A program made the position numbers and the translations under genes. 64,000 bases of DNA from Hygrocybe punicea (taxonomy: Eukaryota > Basidiomycota > Agaricomycetes > Agaricales > Hygrophoraceae): NCBI GenBank assembly GCA_963556145.1, contig OY744469.1, positions 2,631,767 through 2,695,766 of the forward strand, given 5' to 3'. Below are positions 47,140-58,041 of the stretch, in pieces; the stretch's first letter is position 1; the number at the start of each line of letters is the position of its first letter. Under the pieces are notes generated by a model. That model had not been told where the DNA came from, did not search any database, and saw nothing but the letters and a program-made list of their open reading frames with translations.

Positions 47140-47760
47140 CCGCTGCTGCTGCCGTTGCCGTTGCTGTTGTCGTGTCTGCTGCTGCTGCTGCCGTTCACGC
47201 TGCCGTTGCCGTTGCCGCTGCTGCTGCTGCTGCTGCTGCTGTTGCTGCTGTTGCCGTTGCTGCTGTTGCTGCCATTGCTGCTGTTGCTGCCGTTGCTGCT
47301 GTTGCCATCGCTGCTGTTGCTGCCATCGTCGTCACTGCTGCTGCTGCTACCGTTGCCGTTGTCGTTGTCGTGTCTGCTGTTGCTGGTGCTGCAGTTCGTG
47401 CTGCTGCCGTTGCCATTGCCGCCGTTGCCATTGCCATCGTGGCTGCTGCTGCTGTTCACGCTGCTGGTGCTGCTGCCGTGGCCGGTGCGGCTGCTGTTGC
47501 CGTTCCCGGTCCCGGTCCCGCTGCTGCTGCCGTTCCCGCTCCTGGTCCTGGTCCTGGTCCTGGTCCTGCCGCTGCCTCGCCATCTTTGTTGCTGTCCTCA
47601 TTGTTGTCGTTGCCATCCACGCTGTCGTCGTTGCCGTCCACACTGTCGTCGTTCCTGTGCTTGCTGTCATCGTTGCCGTCCCCGTGGTTGTCGTTCCGGT
47701 CCCCTGCCGCTGCTGCTGCTGTTCGGGCTGCTGCTGCTCTTGCCGTTGCAGGCTTCGCCT
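47140..47760 (-). repeat. CTG/CCGTTG trinucleotide-repeat region
   Basis: Long interrupted CTG, CCG and TTG units on the plus strand (CAG-type on minus) keep all six frames open as poly-Cys/Leu/Ala or Gln/Ser-Asn-Gly/Ala. It resembles the cores of the CAG hAT-like elements, but no matching arms were found nearby. Confidence 0.8.
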
Positions 47761-48082
47761 CGGCACAGTAATGACTGCAAGGCATTAGTAGTACATAAAA
47801 TAAGCAAAAAATCACTGATGACTTACCGTTGTCATCCTTTTCTTCCTCACCGTCGTCCGCGTCTGGGTCTTCGTCGTCTGGGTCTTCGTCATCGTCGACC
47901 GCGTCCGCATCTGCGTCAACCCTGTCTTTGTCTCCGCCAACCCGGTCTCCATCGTCCGTGCCATCCCCATACCGTTGTGGATCCCGTCTCCCATCGTCGT
48001 CCTCGTTCTCGTCGTTCCAGTCCCCATGTCCGTCATTGCCGTCCCCGTTCTCGTCGCTCCGGTCTGTCATTCCGGTCCCCAT
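47347..48082 (-). CDS. Possible low-complexity Asp/Gly- then Gln-rich gene
   Basis: On the minus strand a frame from 48082 (DENGDGNDGHGDWNDENEDD) reaches a good GTAAGT donor after 47827. A 52-nt intron ends in CCTTGCAG before 47774, and the frame continues in phase as PRRSLQRQEQQQPEQQQQRQ to a stop at 47347. The splice sites are the only evidence beyond open frames, and the second exon lies in the trinucleotide repeat. It may be a real Asp-rich/Gln-rich protein or chance. No family recognised. Confidence 0.25.
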
Positions 48083-48800
48083 TCCGTTCTCATCGTTGCT
48101 GTCCCCCCTCTCTTCGTTCCGGTCCTCGTTGTCGTCGTTCCGGTCCTCGTTGTCGCCATTCCCGGAACCATGGTTGTTGCCCTCTTATGGGCCTCGTGTC
48201 ATTGGCTGTCGATGTTGATGTGGTAATGTTCACGGTCGTCTGACGTGACGTTGCCGGAAAAGACCTAAAAAGTATGTGGAATTAGTTAATAAAAATAAAT
48301 CAAACAAACTTAAAATGAAACTTAGCCTGGTGCTCTTCCGCAGCCTTGTGTCTGTGATCGTGGTTGCAAAGAAAGAGTGACGTGGCTTGAACTCGCGCGA
48401 GAATTTCAACCAGCGTTTGCCAATTTCCTAAACGGGGCCGAATTGCCATATTGGTACAGGTGGCTGGATTTTCTTATTGCTATTACATGCTGTATAACAT
48501 CTCAATGGCCAGGGCAAGACCCTGAAGGGATGTAAGTATCCCATACCCACAAGTATGGTAAATTTTGTATTTTATTTGAGCCTACAGAGAGAGCTATTCA
48601 CAATGGATTTGAGCCCTCTGCCAAAATTGGACCCTTAAACACCCAACTTTGCGAGTATACATCTAGAAAATCTAAAATTAATTCTAGCAGTACTAGGTGA
48701 TGTGTGCTTCATTGTTACAATAAGTGCCTGGCAGTTAGTAGTCCAGGAAATGTGTTGTAGCCAACAAATGGTAAAGCTGTGAGTTGCGTGACTTGAATCC

Positions 48801-49000
48801 NNNNNNNNNNNNNNNNNNNNNNNNNNNNNNNNNNNNNNNNNNNNNNNNNNNNNNNNNNNNNNNNNNNNNNNNNNNNNNNNNNNNNNNNNNNNNNNNNNNN
48901 NNNNNNNNNNNNNNNNNNNNNNNNNNNNNNNNNNNNNNNNNNNNNNNNNNNNNNNNNNNNNNNNNNNNNNNNNNNNNNNNNNNNNNNNNNNNNNNNNNNN
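48801..49000. other. Assembly gap (200 N)
   Basis: Exactly 200 N, so the true size is probably unknown. ORFs crossing it are meaningless. The flanking stretches 48245-48800 and 49001-49512 show no supported gene; the right side is purine-rich (GAGGAAGAGAAAAGGAGG). Confidence 0.95.
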
Positions 49001-49512
49001 GTCCTTGGAGACGTGAAGACAATATGAACTCCGGAAAGAGGACCGGAGTTCGGAAGAAAATAAAAGGGATAAAAGGTTGCTATGTACGGTGACAAGTAAA
49101 CAAAGGGGAGGAAGAGAAAAGGAGGTCGGAGTAAACGGAGATGGGGAAGAATAGTAATTAACAAGAGAAGAACAATAACGTACGCGAGAAGATAAGATAA
49201 GATAAGTCGGCGGAAAAGTCCGGAGCGGAGTTCGTCGGAATCCGGCGGAGCTGCATGGGATATGACAAGCTCGTGTGCTCTATATTTTCCGTGTTTTGTG
49301 CACCGGCCACCACTCGTTCCGTCCAGGGTCCCAGTCGGGGTGCCGCGTGGTAGCTAGTCAAGTCCATTCCGTTCCCGGGTGATATTGTTGTCGATGTTTC
49401 ACAGTATGATGTGGCGTAATATTAAATGGATACAGGAGGATTTATTTTTTGTAGAAGTACTTAACATACAGACTTTTCCAACCGATTGATTTCTCACTTG
49501 CATATTGGACAT

Positions 49513-49832
49513 TATATTGTATGGCTAAGCTTCTACATGACTGTAAAAAAAAGGTATTCCACAGGAATAACTACATGTTTATCACAATGGCTTATATTGT
49601 ATGGCTAAGCCTCTACATGACTGTAAAAAAAGGGTATTTCACAGGAATAATTAGATCTTTATCAGAATGGCTTATATTGTATGGTAAAGCTTTTATAAGA
49701 CTGTGAAAAAATGGTATTTCACACGAATAATTAAATGCTTATCAGAATGGCTTATATTGTATGGCTAAGCTTCTATAAGATTGTGAAAAAATGGGATTGC
49801 AGTGGAATAATTAGGTGTATATGGTATCCCCT
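49513..49832 (+). repeat. 80-bp tandem repeat, four units
   Basis: Units begin TATATTGTATGGCTAAGC at 49513, 49593, 49673 and 49753. Each contains ACTGTAAAAAAAGGTATT, CACAGGAATAA and TTATCAGAATGGC. The array is AT-rich and non-coding. Confidence 0.85.
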
Positions 49833-50001
49833 TATATACAGCAATAAATTTCCACAAATCTGAGTGCAAATGATCAACCACGGAAATAATTATATTGTAC
49901 CTGAATGCATTTATTTGGCTAGATAAGACATTGCAAACGGCTGCAAGTCTGCTTACCAATCATCAACTCCGCCTAGATATACCAGCCCCCCCCCAATTTC
50001 C

Positions 50002-50646
50002 TGATGCCGGATTCCACCTCCGGAATCGTTCCTACTCAAGATGCAATGTCCCTAATGACCCGGAATCAGTACGTTTCTAGTTATATATCATGTATCTTCA
50101 TTTCCCGTCTCCTAGTACATAGCACTCTTCCTATCCTCCACTCCACCCCTATCATTTACAGCCTTCGCTTGTAGTGCTTAGTTACTACAGCACAGGATCC
50201 CTCTCAGTAGTATAAAAGTAGCACATTTATACTACACACAATATAGAAAATACAGGATATCATTCCCCCCTCACGTCTTATCACCGCACTTCAGTTCTAT
50301 CTCTTAGTCCACTCTTTGTCCTTTCCCATACTCTCCCTCTGAGTCCGGTGTAGCAGGGGATAGGGGGTCCCAAGCTGGTCGCAGGCTCAAGGAAGCTGGA
50401 ACAAACTGCTATAGTCCCACTCGAAGACAATCTCTCTAAGTCTACTGACTAATCGGGAAACCAACTAGGGAGTCACGTGATCTACTGACTAAGCCTCCTA
50501 GGACCTCCTACTACACCAGAACCCCTGGATTCGGGTTGGATTGACTAGACTTTTCTAAAAGAAACTAAATTCCTCTGATCACTTTCTAGCTGATCACCAC
50601 TTTTGTAGATTCCCATTCCAGGTCTACAACAGAACTCACCATCACA
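50002..50646 (+). repeat. LTR-like repeat E, copy 3 (5'-truncated)
   Basis: It matches E copy 2 from the ATTCCACCTCCGGAATCGTT segment to the terminus ACCATCACA at 50646, including the TATA-like box near 50210. It is interrupted by a 167-bp insertion at 50349-50515. It lies in inverted orientation to copy 4, about 100 bp away. Confidence 0.75.
50349..50515. mobile_element. 167-bp miniature element in repeat E copy 3
   Basis: The ends TGTAGCAGGGG and, inverted, TGTAGTAGGAG are flanked by CCGG (50345-50348) and CCAG (50516-50519). Other E copies lack this block and read CTGAGTCCGGAACCCCTGG straight through, which proves an insertion. The flanks differ by one G-to-A at a CpG, so a decayed 4-bp duplication is likely. 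No coding capacity. Confidence 0.55.
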
Positions 50647-51837
50647 ATGGCAGCAGCAGCAGTGGCAGTGGCAGTGGCAACAGCAAAAGCCATCCAACAT
50701 CACCACCAGCGGCGGCAACAACAATGGCAACGACAACCACGACGGTGTGATGGTGAGTTCTGTCGTAGACCTGGAATGGGAATCTATGAAAAGGGGTGAT
50801 CAGCTAGAAAGTGATCAGAGGAATTAGTTTCTTTAGAGGTCTAGTCAATCCAACCTGAATCCAGGGGTTCCGGACTCAGAGGGAGAGTATGGGAGAAAGG
50901 ACAAAGGCAAGTATATATGAGATGGGACGATAAGAGGATTCTATATGGGACTCTGGGTATCAGTATTTCTATATGGTTTGTAGCATAAATGTGCTACTTT
51001 TATACTACTGTGAGGGATCCTGTGCTGTAGTAACCATGTACTACAAGCGAAGGCTGTGGTAGTGGAGTGGAGGAATGGTGGAGTGGTGCTATGTACTAGG
51101 AGATGGGAAACGAAGATACATGATATATAACTATATACGTACTGATTCCAGGTTGTTAGGGACATTGCAGTGCGAGTAGGAACGATTCCGGAGGCGGAAT
51201 CCGGAGCGGAATCAATGGAAACAAGCAGAAACGAACGGAATCGATGATATGGGAATGGAAATGGATGGGAGCAGTGTCTGATATGAAGGGGAAACGGATC
51301 CACACAATCCGGAGCCTCTACAATGGCCAGCAGCAGCAGCAGCAATGCCGGCAGCAGCAGCAACAGCGGCAGCAGCAATGGCAACAGCAGCAATGACAGC
51401 AGCAATGGCGGCAGCAGCAGCAGCAGCAATGGCCATGACAGCAGCAGCACTGCTAGCAACGGCCACAACAGCAGCAGCAGCAGTGGCAGCAGCAACGGCG
51501 ATGGCAGCAGCAACAGAGATGGCAGCAGCAGCAACAGCAGCAGTGGCAGCAGCAGCAGCAGCAGCACCTGATGGCTCCCCCACAGCCCAACTACCTCGTG
51601 AAGTGTAGCGCCGTATCAATTGATATGTGCCTGCCATTTGCGAGGAGAACGGAGCTCATGGGGTGAGCCCACCTCGGTCTGGGTTCAGACCGCGTCTGAA
51701 CCCAGACTGAATGCGGAGAGACGGTTCGATGCTGTCCGGGTCCAGGTTTGGCCATGCGCCAAACCAGACCCGAAGTTCAGTTTGTGGTTCTGCCAAAAAG
51801 GCTTGGAACCAGACCGAACTGAACTTCAGCAACACTA
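50647..51837 (-). mobile_element. CAG-core hAT-like element, copy 3, left end missing
   Basis: Core sequence at 50647-50745 and 51323-51570 (CAG/CAA runs) and the arm 51571-51837 match the 58-kb copy in reverse, ending AACTTCAGCAACACTA. The core is split by repeat E copy 4. The opposite end was not found; it may be lost in repeat E copy 3. The right flank GTCAATCT is the start of the Z2 promoter region, matching GTCAATCC upstream of Z1. Confidence 0.7.
50746..51322 (-). repeat. LTR-like repeat E, copy 4 (full length)
   Basis: It runs from TGTGATGGTGAG to GAGCCTCTACA, i.e. the reverse of E, 577 bp, with the inverted TATA-like box near 50995. The flanks ACGG (left) and ATGG (right) fit a 4-bp target duplication with one CpG-to-TpG change. 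Removing it rejoins the CAG-core sequence as in the 58-kb copy (CAACCAC...ATGGCCAGCAG). Confidence 0.75.
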
Positions 51838-51859
51838 GTCAATCTGCATCTGATCTGAT

Positions 51860-51865
51860 CACGTG
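51860..51865. promoter_or_regulatory. CACGTG motif upstream of Z2
   Basis: The E-box-like palindrome CACGTG lies about 104 bp before the Z2 start codon. The same motif in matching context (TCACGTGACC) lies at 59438-59443 before Z1. The shared TGAGAACTTCTCTAGAAT segment nearer the ATG supports a duplicated promoter. The binding factor is not known. Confidence 0.4.
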
Positions 51866-52286
51866 ACCTTCCAAATAACGTGCCAATCGTGAGAACTTCT
51901 CTAGAATCTTCTTCTGCTTCTTTTATCACCATCGCTGCCACTTCATCACACCCACATTTTGTCGCAAAATGTCTTCGACCATCAATGTCTGTGCTGCTTT
52001 CAAGGACAAGATCACAGGCCTTGTCGATTCGATGCCAAAGGAATTGTCCGTGGAGAAGCCTGAGCTCGAGGGCTGGGGGTGAAAATTTGTCAAGGCTATC
52101 ATAAGTTCTTTCGCTTTTCAGTTCCGCACTGAACACTTGGTCGGTCTAGATGCAATACCGCGACGTTATCAAGACTTTGGGTGAAGAGGCCGATCTTGCG
52201 GTCAGTCAGTGGGTCGAAGATGCTCGTGAGGTATTCGAGGAGGTGTCCAAAGAAAGCTGGGTGAGTTGGGGCAGTTTGATCCTGAT

Positions 52287-53561
52287 TAGTGTTTAAAGGT
52301 CTGGTCCTGGTTGCTGTAACAGTCTTTTGTCATTAGAATTGGAATTTTGCTTGTTTACAGCCATTTTCTTAATTCTTGAGACTTTTTGGATTTTTTTAAG
52401 AGTTTAGGAAAATGTTGACTTAGAAAATTTTTGAGTGCTGTGTTTTGTATCTCATGGAATACTGCATGGATTGATATGGTTATAGAGGGAAAGTTGGACT
52501 ATTTCTTAAGGGCTTTCCACTCCAGTAATTACATTTGGAAAATATTTAGTGTGTGGTGAGTTGTGGATGAAACAAAAGGTAAACAAGTACTTTTTGACAC
52601 CTAAAATGATATTGTCAAATTATGGCATCAAATGAACTCCTATGAACAAGATTGTAGGGAGAAATTTGTTCATTTTTTCAAGGGCTAAAAGTACATATAT
52701 CGTGTTTTTTTTTGTTTTTGTTCTTTGAGCTCATAATCATGAGTCTTGTGATATTTCAACCCTAATGTGGACAAACATTGTACAGATGAAATATTGCCTC
52801 AAAGGACAAAAATAAAGAAAAACACGGTATATGTACTTTTAGCCCTTGAAAAAATGAACAAATTTCTCCCTACAATCTTGTTCATAGGAGTTCATTTGAT
52901 GCCATAATTTGACAATATCATTTTAGGTGTCAAAAAGTACTTGTTTACCTTTTGTTTCATCCACAACTCACCACACACTAAATATTTTCCAAATGTAATT
53001 ACTGGAGTGGAAAGCCCTTAAGAAATAGTCCAACTTTCCCTCTATAACCATATCAATCCATGCAGTATTCCATGAGATACAAAACACAGCACTCAAAAAT
53101 GTTCTAAGTCAACATTTTCCTAAACTCTTAAAAAAATCCAAAAAGTCTCAAGAATTAAGAAAACGGCTGTAAAGGTGAAATTTGAGATTTTTGCACTGAA
53201 TTCTTTTTTGTGGACTGTTATGATAGTGCCAATGAGGGTGGGCAATTGTGTCTTGCACATTTCATTGCCTCTGGTTCATATAAATTGAAGGAATCTACCA
53301 ACAAATTCAAAAAGTATACAAATGGTGAAAAACGCGGAGTTTGTACACTTTTTGAATTTGTTGGTGGATTCTTTGAATTTATATGAACCAGAGGCATTAA
53401 AATATGCAAGACACAATTGCTCCCCCTCATTGGCACTATTATAACAGTCCACAAAAAGAAATCCAGTGCAAAAATCTCAAATTTCACCTTTAAACAAGCA
53501 AAATTCCAATTCTAATGACAAAAGACTGTTACAGCAACCAGGACCGGACCTTTAAACACTA
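52287..53561. mobile_element. Palindromic (foldback) hAT-like element, TSD ATCCTGAT
   Basis: An exact 8-bp duplication ATCCTGAT (52279-52286, 53562-53569) flanks 71-bp near-identical inverted ends starting TAGTGTTTAAAGGTC. The Z1 paralogue shows the empty site (TTTTGATGCCGACTCTGTTG). Inside, 53172-53490 is itself a palindrome continuing the arms (AAGGTGAAATTTGAG ... CTCAAATTTCACCTT). Without the nested element at 52358-53169 the unit would be about 460 bp, almost wholly one inverted repeat. No transposase. Confidence 0.92.
52358..53169. mobile_element. Nested palindromic element with TA duplication
   Basis: It runs from CAGCCATTTTCTTAATTCTT to its inverse AAGAATTAAGAAAACGGCTG, and TA sits on both sides (52356-52357, 53170-53171). 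The empty site is known from the opposite arm of the host element (GCTTGTTTAAAGGTG, read in reverse from 53500). The arms are about 372 bp each with few mismatches, and the centre is about 68 bp (52730-52797). TA target and CAG ends suggest mobilisation by a Tc1/mariner-type transposase. Non-coding. Confidence 0.9.
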
Positions 53562-53662
53562 ATCCTGATGCTGACTCTGTTGAAAGTGGTCGAAGAACGC
53601 AAGGCCGCAAAGAGGAAGGCCAAGGAAGAGGAGCGACTGGCACGGAAGCGACTCGCAGTGTA

Positions 53663-54289
53663 GAGACTGGTATCTCCCTGGGCACGTATTCCCTCATTTT
53701 CCTTCATTCTACATTCATTCAGTTCACTCTTCTCACTTTCCAATCACCTCTTCCAGTTCTCCCCCTTGTTTCTCGTTATAGATACTATATAGTACCTATA
53801 TAGTGGCTTATGTCCATAGTTACAAACAAGAAGAGATTCTTGGGTTTTACCCCATCGACAAGACTTGCAAAAACACTGAGAGTCCACGCCTACAAAAGCT
53901 GCCCTCTCTACATCTGGAGCCCACTGCGAGGAATTGTCAAATCTCTCTCACTGTCTTTTTTTTATCTTGTTTTTGCCATTTTTGACATCAACACCCCCTT
54001 TTTTGGCAGCAAAAAGACTACCTGCACCCTGACGTCGACACTTCGTAGCTTTGCAGCTTCCCCAAGACGTTCTCCGTACTCAACTTGCTTATCTATACCT
54101 TTCTTGCACCTCTCCGATGGCAGCTGTTTCCTCTCACGCGTTTTAGAGTCACGGAATCGTCACATGCCGACGCACCCGACATTCTCTTGTTGTCACTTTT
54201 CCTCAGTCTCAGTCTCTCATTTTCTTATATATTCATCTTCTATGTTATAGTCCACCTCCATCTCTTCATTTTCCAACCGACTACAGCCC
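53663..54289. other. Non-coding stretch after Z2
   Basis: Pyrimidine-rich and AT-rich sequence with an ACTATATAGTACCTATATAG near-palindrome around 53785. A few short ORFs lack any recognisable domain. Nothing is supported. Confidence 0.4.
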
Positions 54290-56867
54290 TCGATGCCCCC
54301 AAGAATGCCCCAAAAGTCCAAAATGTTGTGCAAGCACCTGAAACGAGTCGGGTTCAAGAAGAACAGGTTGACTCAGTTGAAAAGGGGAAGAATCGTGAAG
54401 AAATTTGTGTCTGTGGATGAAAGTATGTGCTGACTAGTCGTCTTAGAGGTACCCGCACGGGAAAGCATATCCAAACTCGTCGAACCCACCAGGTACGACC
54501 AGACAATGCTCGGGCACCCATTCCCCCTCCGTTCGACATCCCACATTCTCGTTCCACGTCCCAAAAGTCCCCATTCGCCTTTGCCACCCCAAACAAGCAA
54601 ATCCGGCCCCGGTTTGGACACCCCAATGTGCCACGTCACCAATCACCAGCACGCGTTGCCAGCCCGCCAAACGCATCACCACACGTCTACCACCCACAGA
54701 CCGCGTCGCACACGATGTGACGGCGAGTTCTGTTGTAGACCCGGAATGGGAATCTACTGTAAGGGTGATCAGCTAAGAAGTGATCAGAGGAGTAAAGTCT
54801 TTCTATGTAGTCTAGTCAATCCAACCCGAATCCAGGGTTCCGGATCAGAGGGGAAGTGAAGGGAGTGGAGTATGAAGACTAATATGGGTGATACGAATAG
54901 TGGACTAAGAAATAGAACTGAAGGGGAGTGATAACCTGTATTTTCTATATCTTGTTTGTAGTATAAATGTGCTACTTTTATACTACTGAGAGGGATCCTG
55001 TGCTGTAGTAACCATGTACTACAAGCGAAGGCTGTAACTGATGGGAGTGGAGTGGAGTGGAGGAATGCTATGTACTAGGGAGATGGGAAACATAGATACA
55101 TGATATATGACTATATACGTAGTGATTCCGGGTCGTTAGGGACATTGCAGTGCGTGTAGGAACGAATCTGGAGGCGGAATCTGGACTGGAATTGACGGAG
55201 AGGACCGGAATCAGGCGGAATTGACGATATGTGAATGGGAATGGATGGGGATGATGTGGGATATGAAGAGGATTCGGGTCCAGATGGCCCAGAGCCTCTA
55301 CAATGACCATACACATCCCAGCACCCCCACACACGACGTCGTCGCCATGGTGGACCCAGTCCATCGAGTCCCAGGCCCTACAACATCAGAAACGCGACCC
55401 CGCATCTCCCGCGTCCCCGGCTTCATACCACCCCGCAGACTGTCCCCTATGCGTTCGTACAGCCCCCCGTGCACCTCAAACGTCTCAAACGATTCAGTCC
55501 CACGCATTTACAGCGATCCGGCTGTGTTCCAGGTCACCCAGCCTTGCAACCCCGCGTATTTGACGTCCCCGGCCTATACCACTTCTGTTGGATCACCCGA
55601 CGCGTCGTACCATGTACCAGAGCCCTACACCGTCCGTCGTGAGCCCACACAGACCGTCCCTGCCGTTATCGAGTCCCCAAACGCGTTCCACGTCACCCGG
55701 CCTCGCAACCATGCATATTTGACATTCCCAGCCCCTCGTGTGTCCGTTGGACCACCCACCAGTTCGTACAGGCCCCCGTTTGCCTCAAACGCCCCAGACA
55801 AGCAGGTCCCCTGCGTTTATAGCAATCCGGCCGCCTCCCACGTCACCTGGCCTTGTGACCCTGCATATTGGACATCTCCAGCATCTACCACCTCCCTAGG
55901 ATCACCCATGCCCACGTACCGTGCACCAGGGACCCACATCGCAAGTCCCAAGCCAATACAGGCCGCATCCACCGTGTTTGAGCCCCCACAGATTCGCCAC
56001 GTCATCCCACCTCAGGCCCCCATCTACTCGATGCCCCTGGCTGCGCACGCCTTCGTTAGACACCCCGGCACCTTGTACAGCATCCCAGCACCCTCCATTG
56101 CCCCTCGCGAGACCATACGAGCAGCCCCCACCGCGTTCGACCTCCCCAGGCCGTGCCACGTCAAACCGCCTCATGCACCCGCCTATTCGATGTCCCTGGC
56201 CTCACCTCCCTTCGTTGGACGACCCACCGCCTTGTACGACCTCCCAAGTCCCCACACCGTCGTTCGCGAGTCCACACAAGCCGCCCCTGCCGTTGTCAAG
56301 CCCCCAACGCCATGTCATGCGAACCTGTTTGGTACCCCCGTCTACTCGACGCCGCCAGCCGCTCATGCCTTCATTAGATACCCTGCCACCTCACACCACA
56401 TCTCAGCACCCCACAGCATCCCTTGCAAGTCCGTTCCAGCCGCCTCCGCCGTGTTCAAGCCCCCAACATCGTGCCACGTCACCATGCCTTGCGACCCGGC
56501 ATATTTGACATCCCCAGCCCCTCATGCATTCATTGGACCACCCACCACCTCGTATTGCATCCCAGAGCCCCACAGGACCACTCCTGGGTCTGTGCAAGCC
56601 ACCCCAGCCGCGTTCGAACCCTCAATGCCATGCCACGTCACTCGACATCATACCCCCACATCCCACCATCCGAGGCCAATGACCATCGCGTACAACCACC
56701 CCCACGGTCTCATTCATGCCCCCGCACCTTGGCATGGTCCTCTTCTGTCCCAAACGAACCCGCCCCATCCCTCTTCATCCCACGTGAGCCGCCACGTCAC
56801 CCCACGTCGACCCCCACTCTCGGTCCCCAATTCCCAGCCATCCCTGGCCTCGTCCACTCCCATTTGA
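54290..56867 (+). CDS. Proline-rich repeat ORFs, interrupted by repeat E copy 5; uncertain gene
   Basis: Upstream pieces are a basic segment from 54290 (MPPRMPQKSKMLCKHLKRVG), a possible short intron near 54421, and a Pro/Ser/His-rich frame to 54718. Downstream of the repeat a 521-codon open stretch (to 56867) holds about eight degenerate units of roughly 50 residues. Each has a HVT..P..PAYLTSPA core, a VGPPT.SY.IP.PH segment and a QA.PAVFEPP end. No signal peptide, domain or family is recognised. After removing the repeat with its 4-bp duplication, the upstream frame joins a different downstream frame, so the gene may be dead or my joining wrong. Confidence 0.35.
54716..55302 (-). repeat. 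LTR-like repeat E, copy 5 (full length)
   Basis: It runs from TGTGACGGCGAG to GAGCCTCTACA, 587 bp, reverse orientation, with the TATA-like box inverted near 54975. The flanks ACGA (54712-54715) and ATGA (55303-55306) fit a 4-bp target duplication with a CpG-to-TpG change, as for copy 4. It splits the Pro-rich region. Confidence 0.75.
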
Positions 56868-57046
56868 CTACCTACAGCCTCGACCAACCCCACGATGCCC
56901 CTCAAGTCCATTCGCGAGCCCAAATGAAGCCCCCAGTTGGTTACAACCGTGAACCCGCATCCACCGGCCGCCCAAACCCATTCCCCAACCCGACGCATTG
57001 GCAATAGAATCCCTCCACCCACGTCCAAGCCCCGATACCCCCATCA

Positions 57047-57523
57047 ATGCACCCGTCGTCGTTCCCAATCCCGCACAATGACCTTGGACCCCCGCTTCCC
57101 TATGACTGCGAACCAGCGCCTACCGGCCCCCCAAACCCATTCCCTGACCCCATGCACCCACAATCAAGTCCCTACGCCTATGTCCACGTCCACGTCCCTG
57201 CACCCTTGTCCGTGTCCCGGTTGTCATTCCCAGCCATCCCTACACCACCCCCGCACCCGACATTGCCTTTTCCCTTGTCCTCCCCTGTCCACCGACCTTC
57301 CGCCTTTGATGATCACCTCCCATTCCCTCTTGCCTTGCCATTGCCATCACCACCTTCGACTCTGATACCCCCCGATCACCTTCCACAGGTTCTCACAGGT
57401 TTCTTTAGAGTAGCTTCACCCTCAGCACCCTCAACACCCAAACCCATTGATACGCTAATCGAGGTGCTGTGCACTAACAACATTCTTCAACTGGTCAGAT
57501 TGCGAGTAAGTGAAGTGGAATAA
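57047..57523 (+). CDS. Hypothetical 158-residue Pro-rich ORF
   Basis: It begins MHPSSFPIPHNDLGPPLPYD, is Pro/His/Ser-rich, and ends with a less biased tail (KPIDTLIEVLCTNNILQLVR). The composition resembles the Pro-rich ORFs just upstream, so it may be their 3' exon. The non-repetitive tail is the best hint of coding. No family is recognised. Confidence 0.3.
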   Translation: MHPSSFPIPHNDLGPPLPYDCEPAPTGPPNPFPDPMHPQSSPYAYVHVHVPAPLSVSRLSFPAIPTPPPHPTLPFPLSSPVHRPSAFDDHLPFPLALPLPSPPSTLIPPDHLPQVLTGFFRVASPSAPSTPKPIDTLIEVLCTNNILQLVRLRVSEVE

Positions 57524-58041
57524 CTTCTACGAGTCTTGCGACAATCGCGATCGATAGTGCGACCTTGGCGATTAAAGTCGCAGCGACTAAAGAAGATCGA
57601 CTTAAAGAACTATGGTCGGGGATGGTCGAATGTGAGGAAAGTAAAGTTGTATTGGAGTTCGAAAGGTATAATTGAGTGGGGAGACGGGAACAATGCACTT
57701 TAGTTCGCTTTTCTACGTGTAATCTAACAGCTATTTTATACGAAGATGGTCGGAGATCGGAGACCAAGTGAGAAAGTCGTGTAAAGAAAGAAACCTAGTC
57801 TAATAGGGGTCGAAAGAAAGGACTGCATATCAATCACATGTAAACGCAGCCAAAAGAGGTGGTGAAAGGACGATGAGGATGATCCTGTAACAAAGGAAGA
57901 ACAAAGGAGTTGGATGGAAGAAAGGGAATAGGTATTCTAAACGAGTTAGCGTATCTAAGATGAAAAGGGGTGTTACTGTTATGAAAGGCGAACTATTATG
58001 CGAGGGTCCGGGGCTCGATCCGATTCGGGGGTTTCTCTATC
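57524..58041. other. Non-coding stretch before the 58-kb hAT-like element
   Basis: Purine-rich sequence with TCGCGATCGATAG-type motifs, ending GGGTCCGGGGCTCGATCCGA near 58000 and the target TCTCTATC. The sequence continues beyond the element (59213-59400) in similar style. It may belong to a gypsy LTR or be intergenic. No gene supported. Confidence 0.35.

Larger units (their letters stand above)
51969..53662 (+). pseudogene. Cysteine-cluster family gene copy Z2, split by a foldback element
   Basis: The coding remnants are 51969-52286 and 53570-53662. They align with Z1 exons 1-2: INVCAAFKDKITGLVDSMPK against INVCTTFKEKIAGLVDSMPS, then EDAREVFEEVSKESWVSWGS, and after the insertion MLTLLKVVEERKAAKRKAKE. 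A TGA at about 52080 replaces the CGA seen in Z1 (GWGRKF). The 1275-bp foldback at 52287-53561, with TSD ATCCTGAT, cuts exon 2. The frame ends early at TAG 53660-53662, and the cysteine cluster exon is missing. Confidence 0.8.

Noticed and set aside
47105..48243. Cys-rich and Leu-rich ORFs on the plus strand
   Set aside because: They translate the CTG/CCG microsatellite; only the spliced minus-strand reading has any added support, and that is weak.
48715..49164. ORFs running through the N block
   Set aside because: They cross the 200-N assembly gap and cannot be interpreted.
57990..58015. tRNA gene or primer-binding site from GGGGCTCGATCCGA
   Set aside because: Only a T-loop-like string; no acceptor, D or anticodon stems could be built around it.
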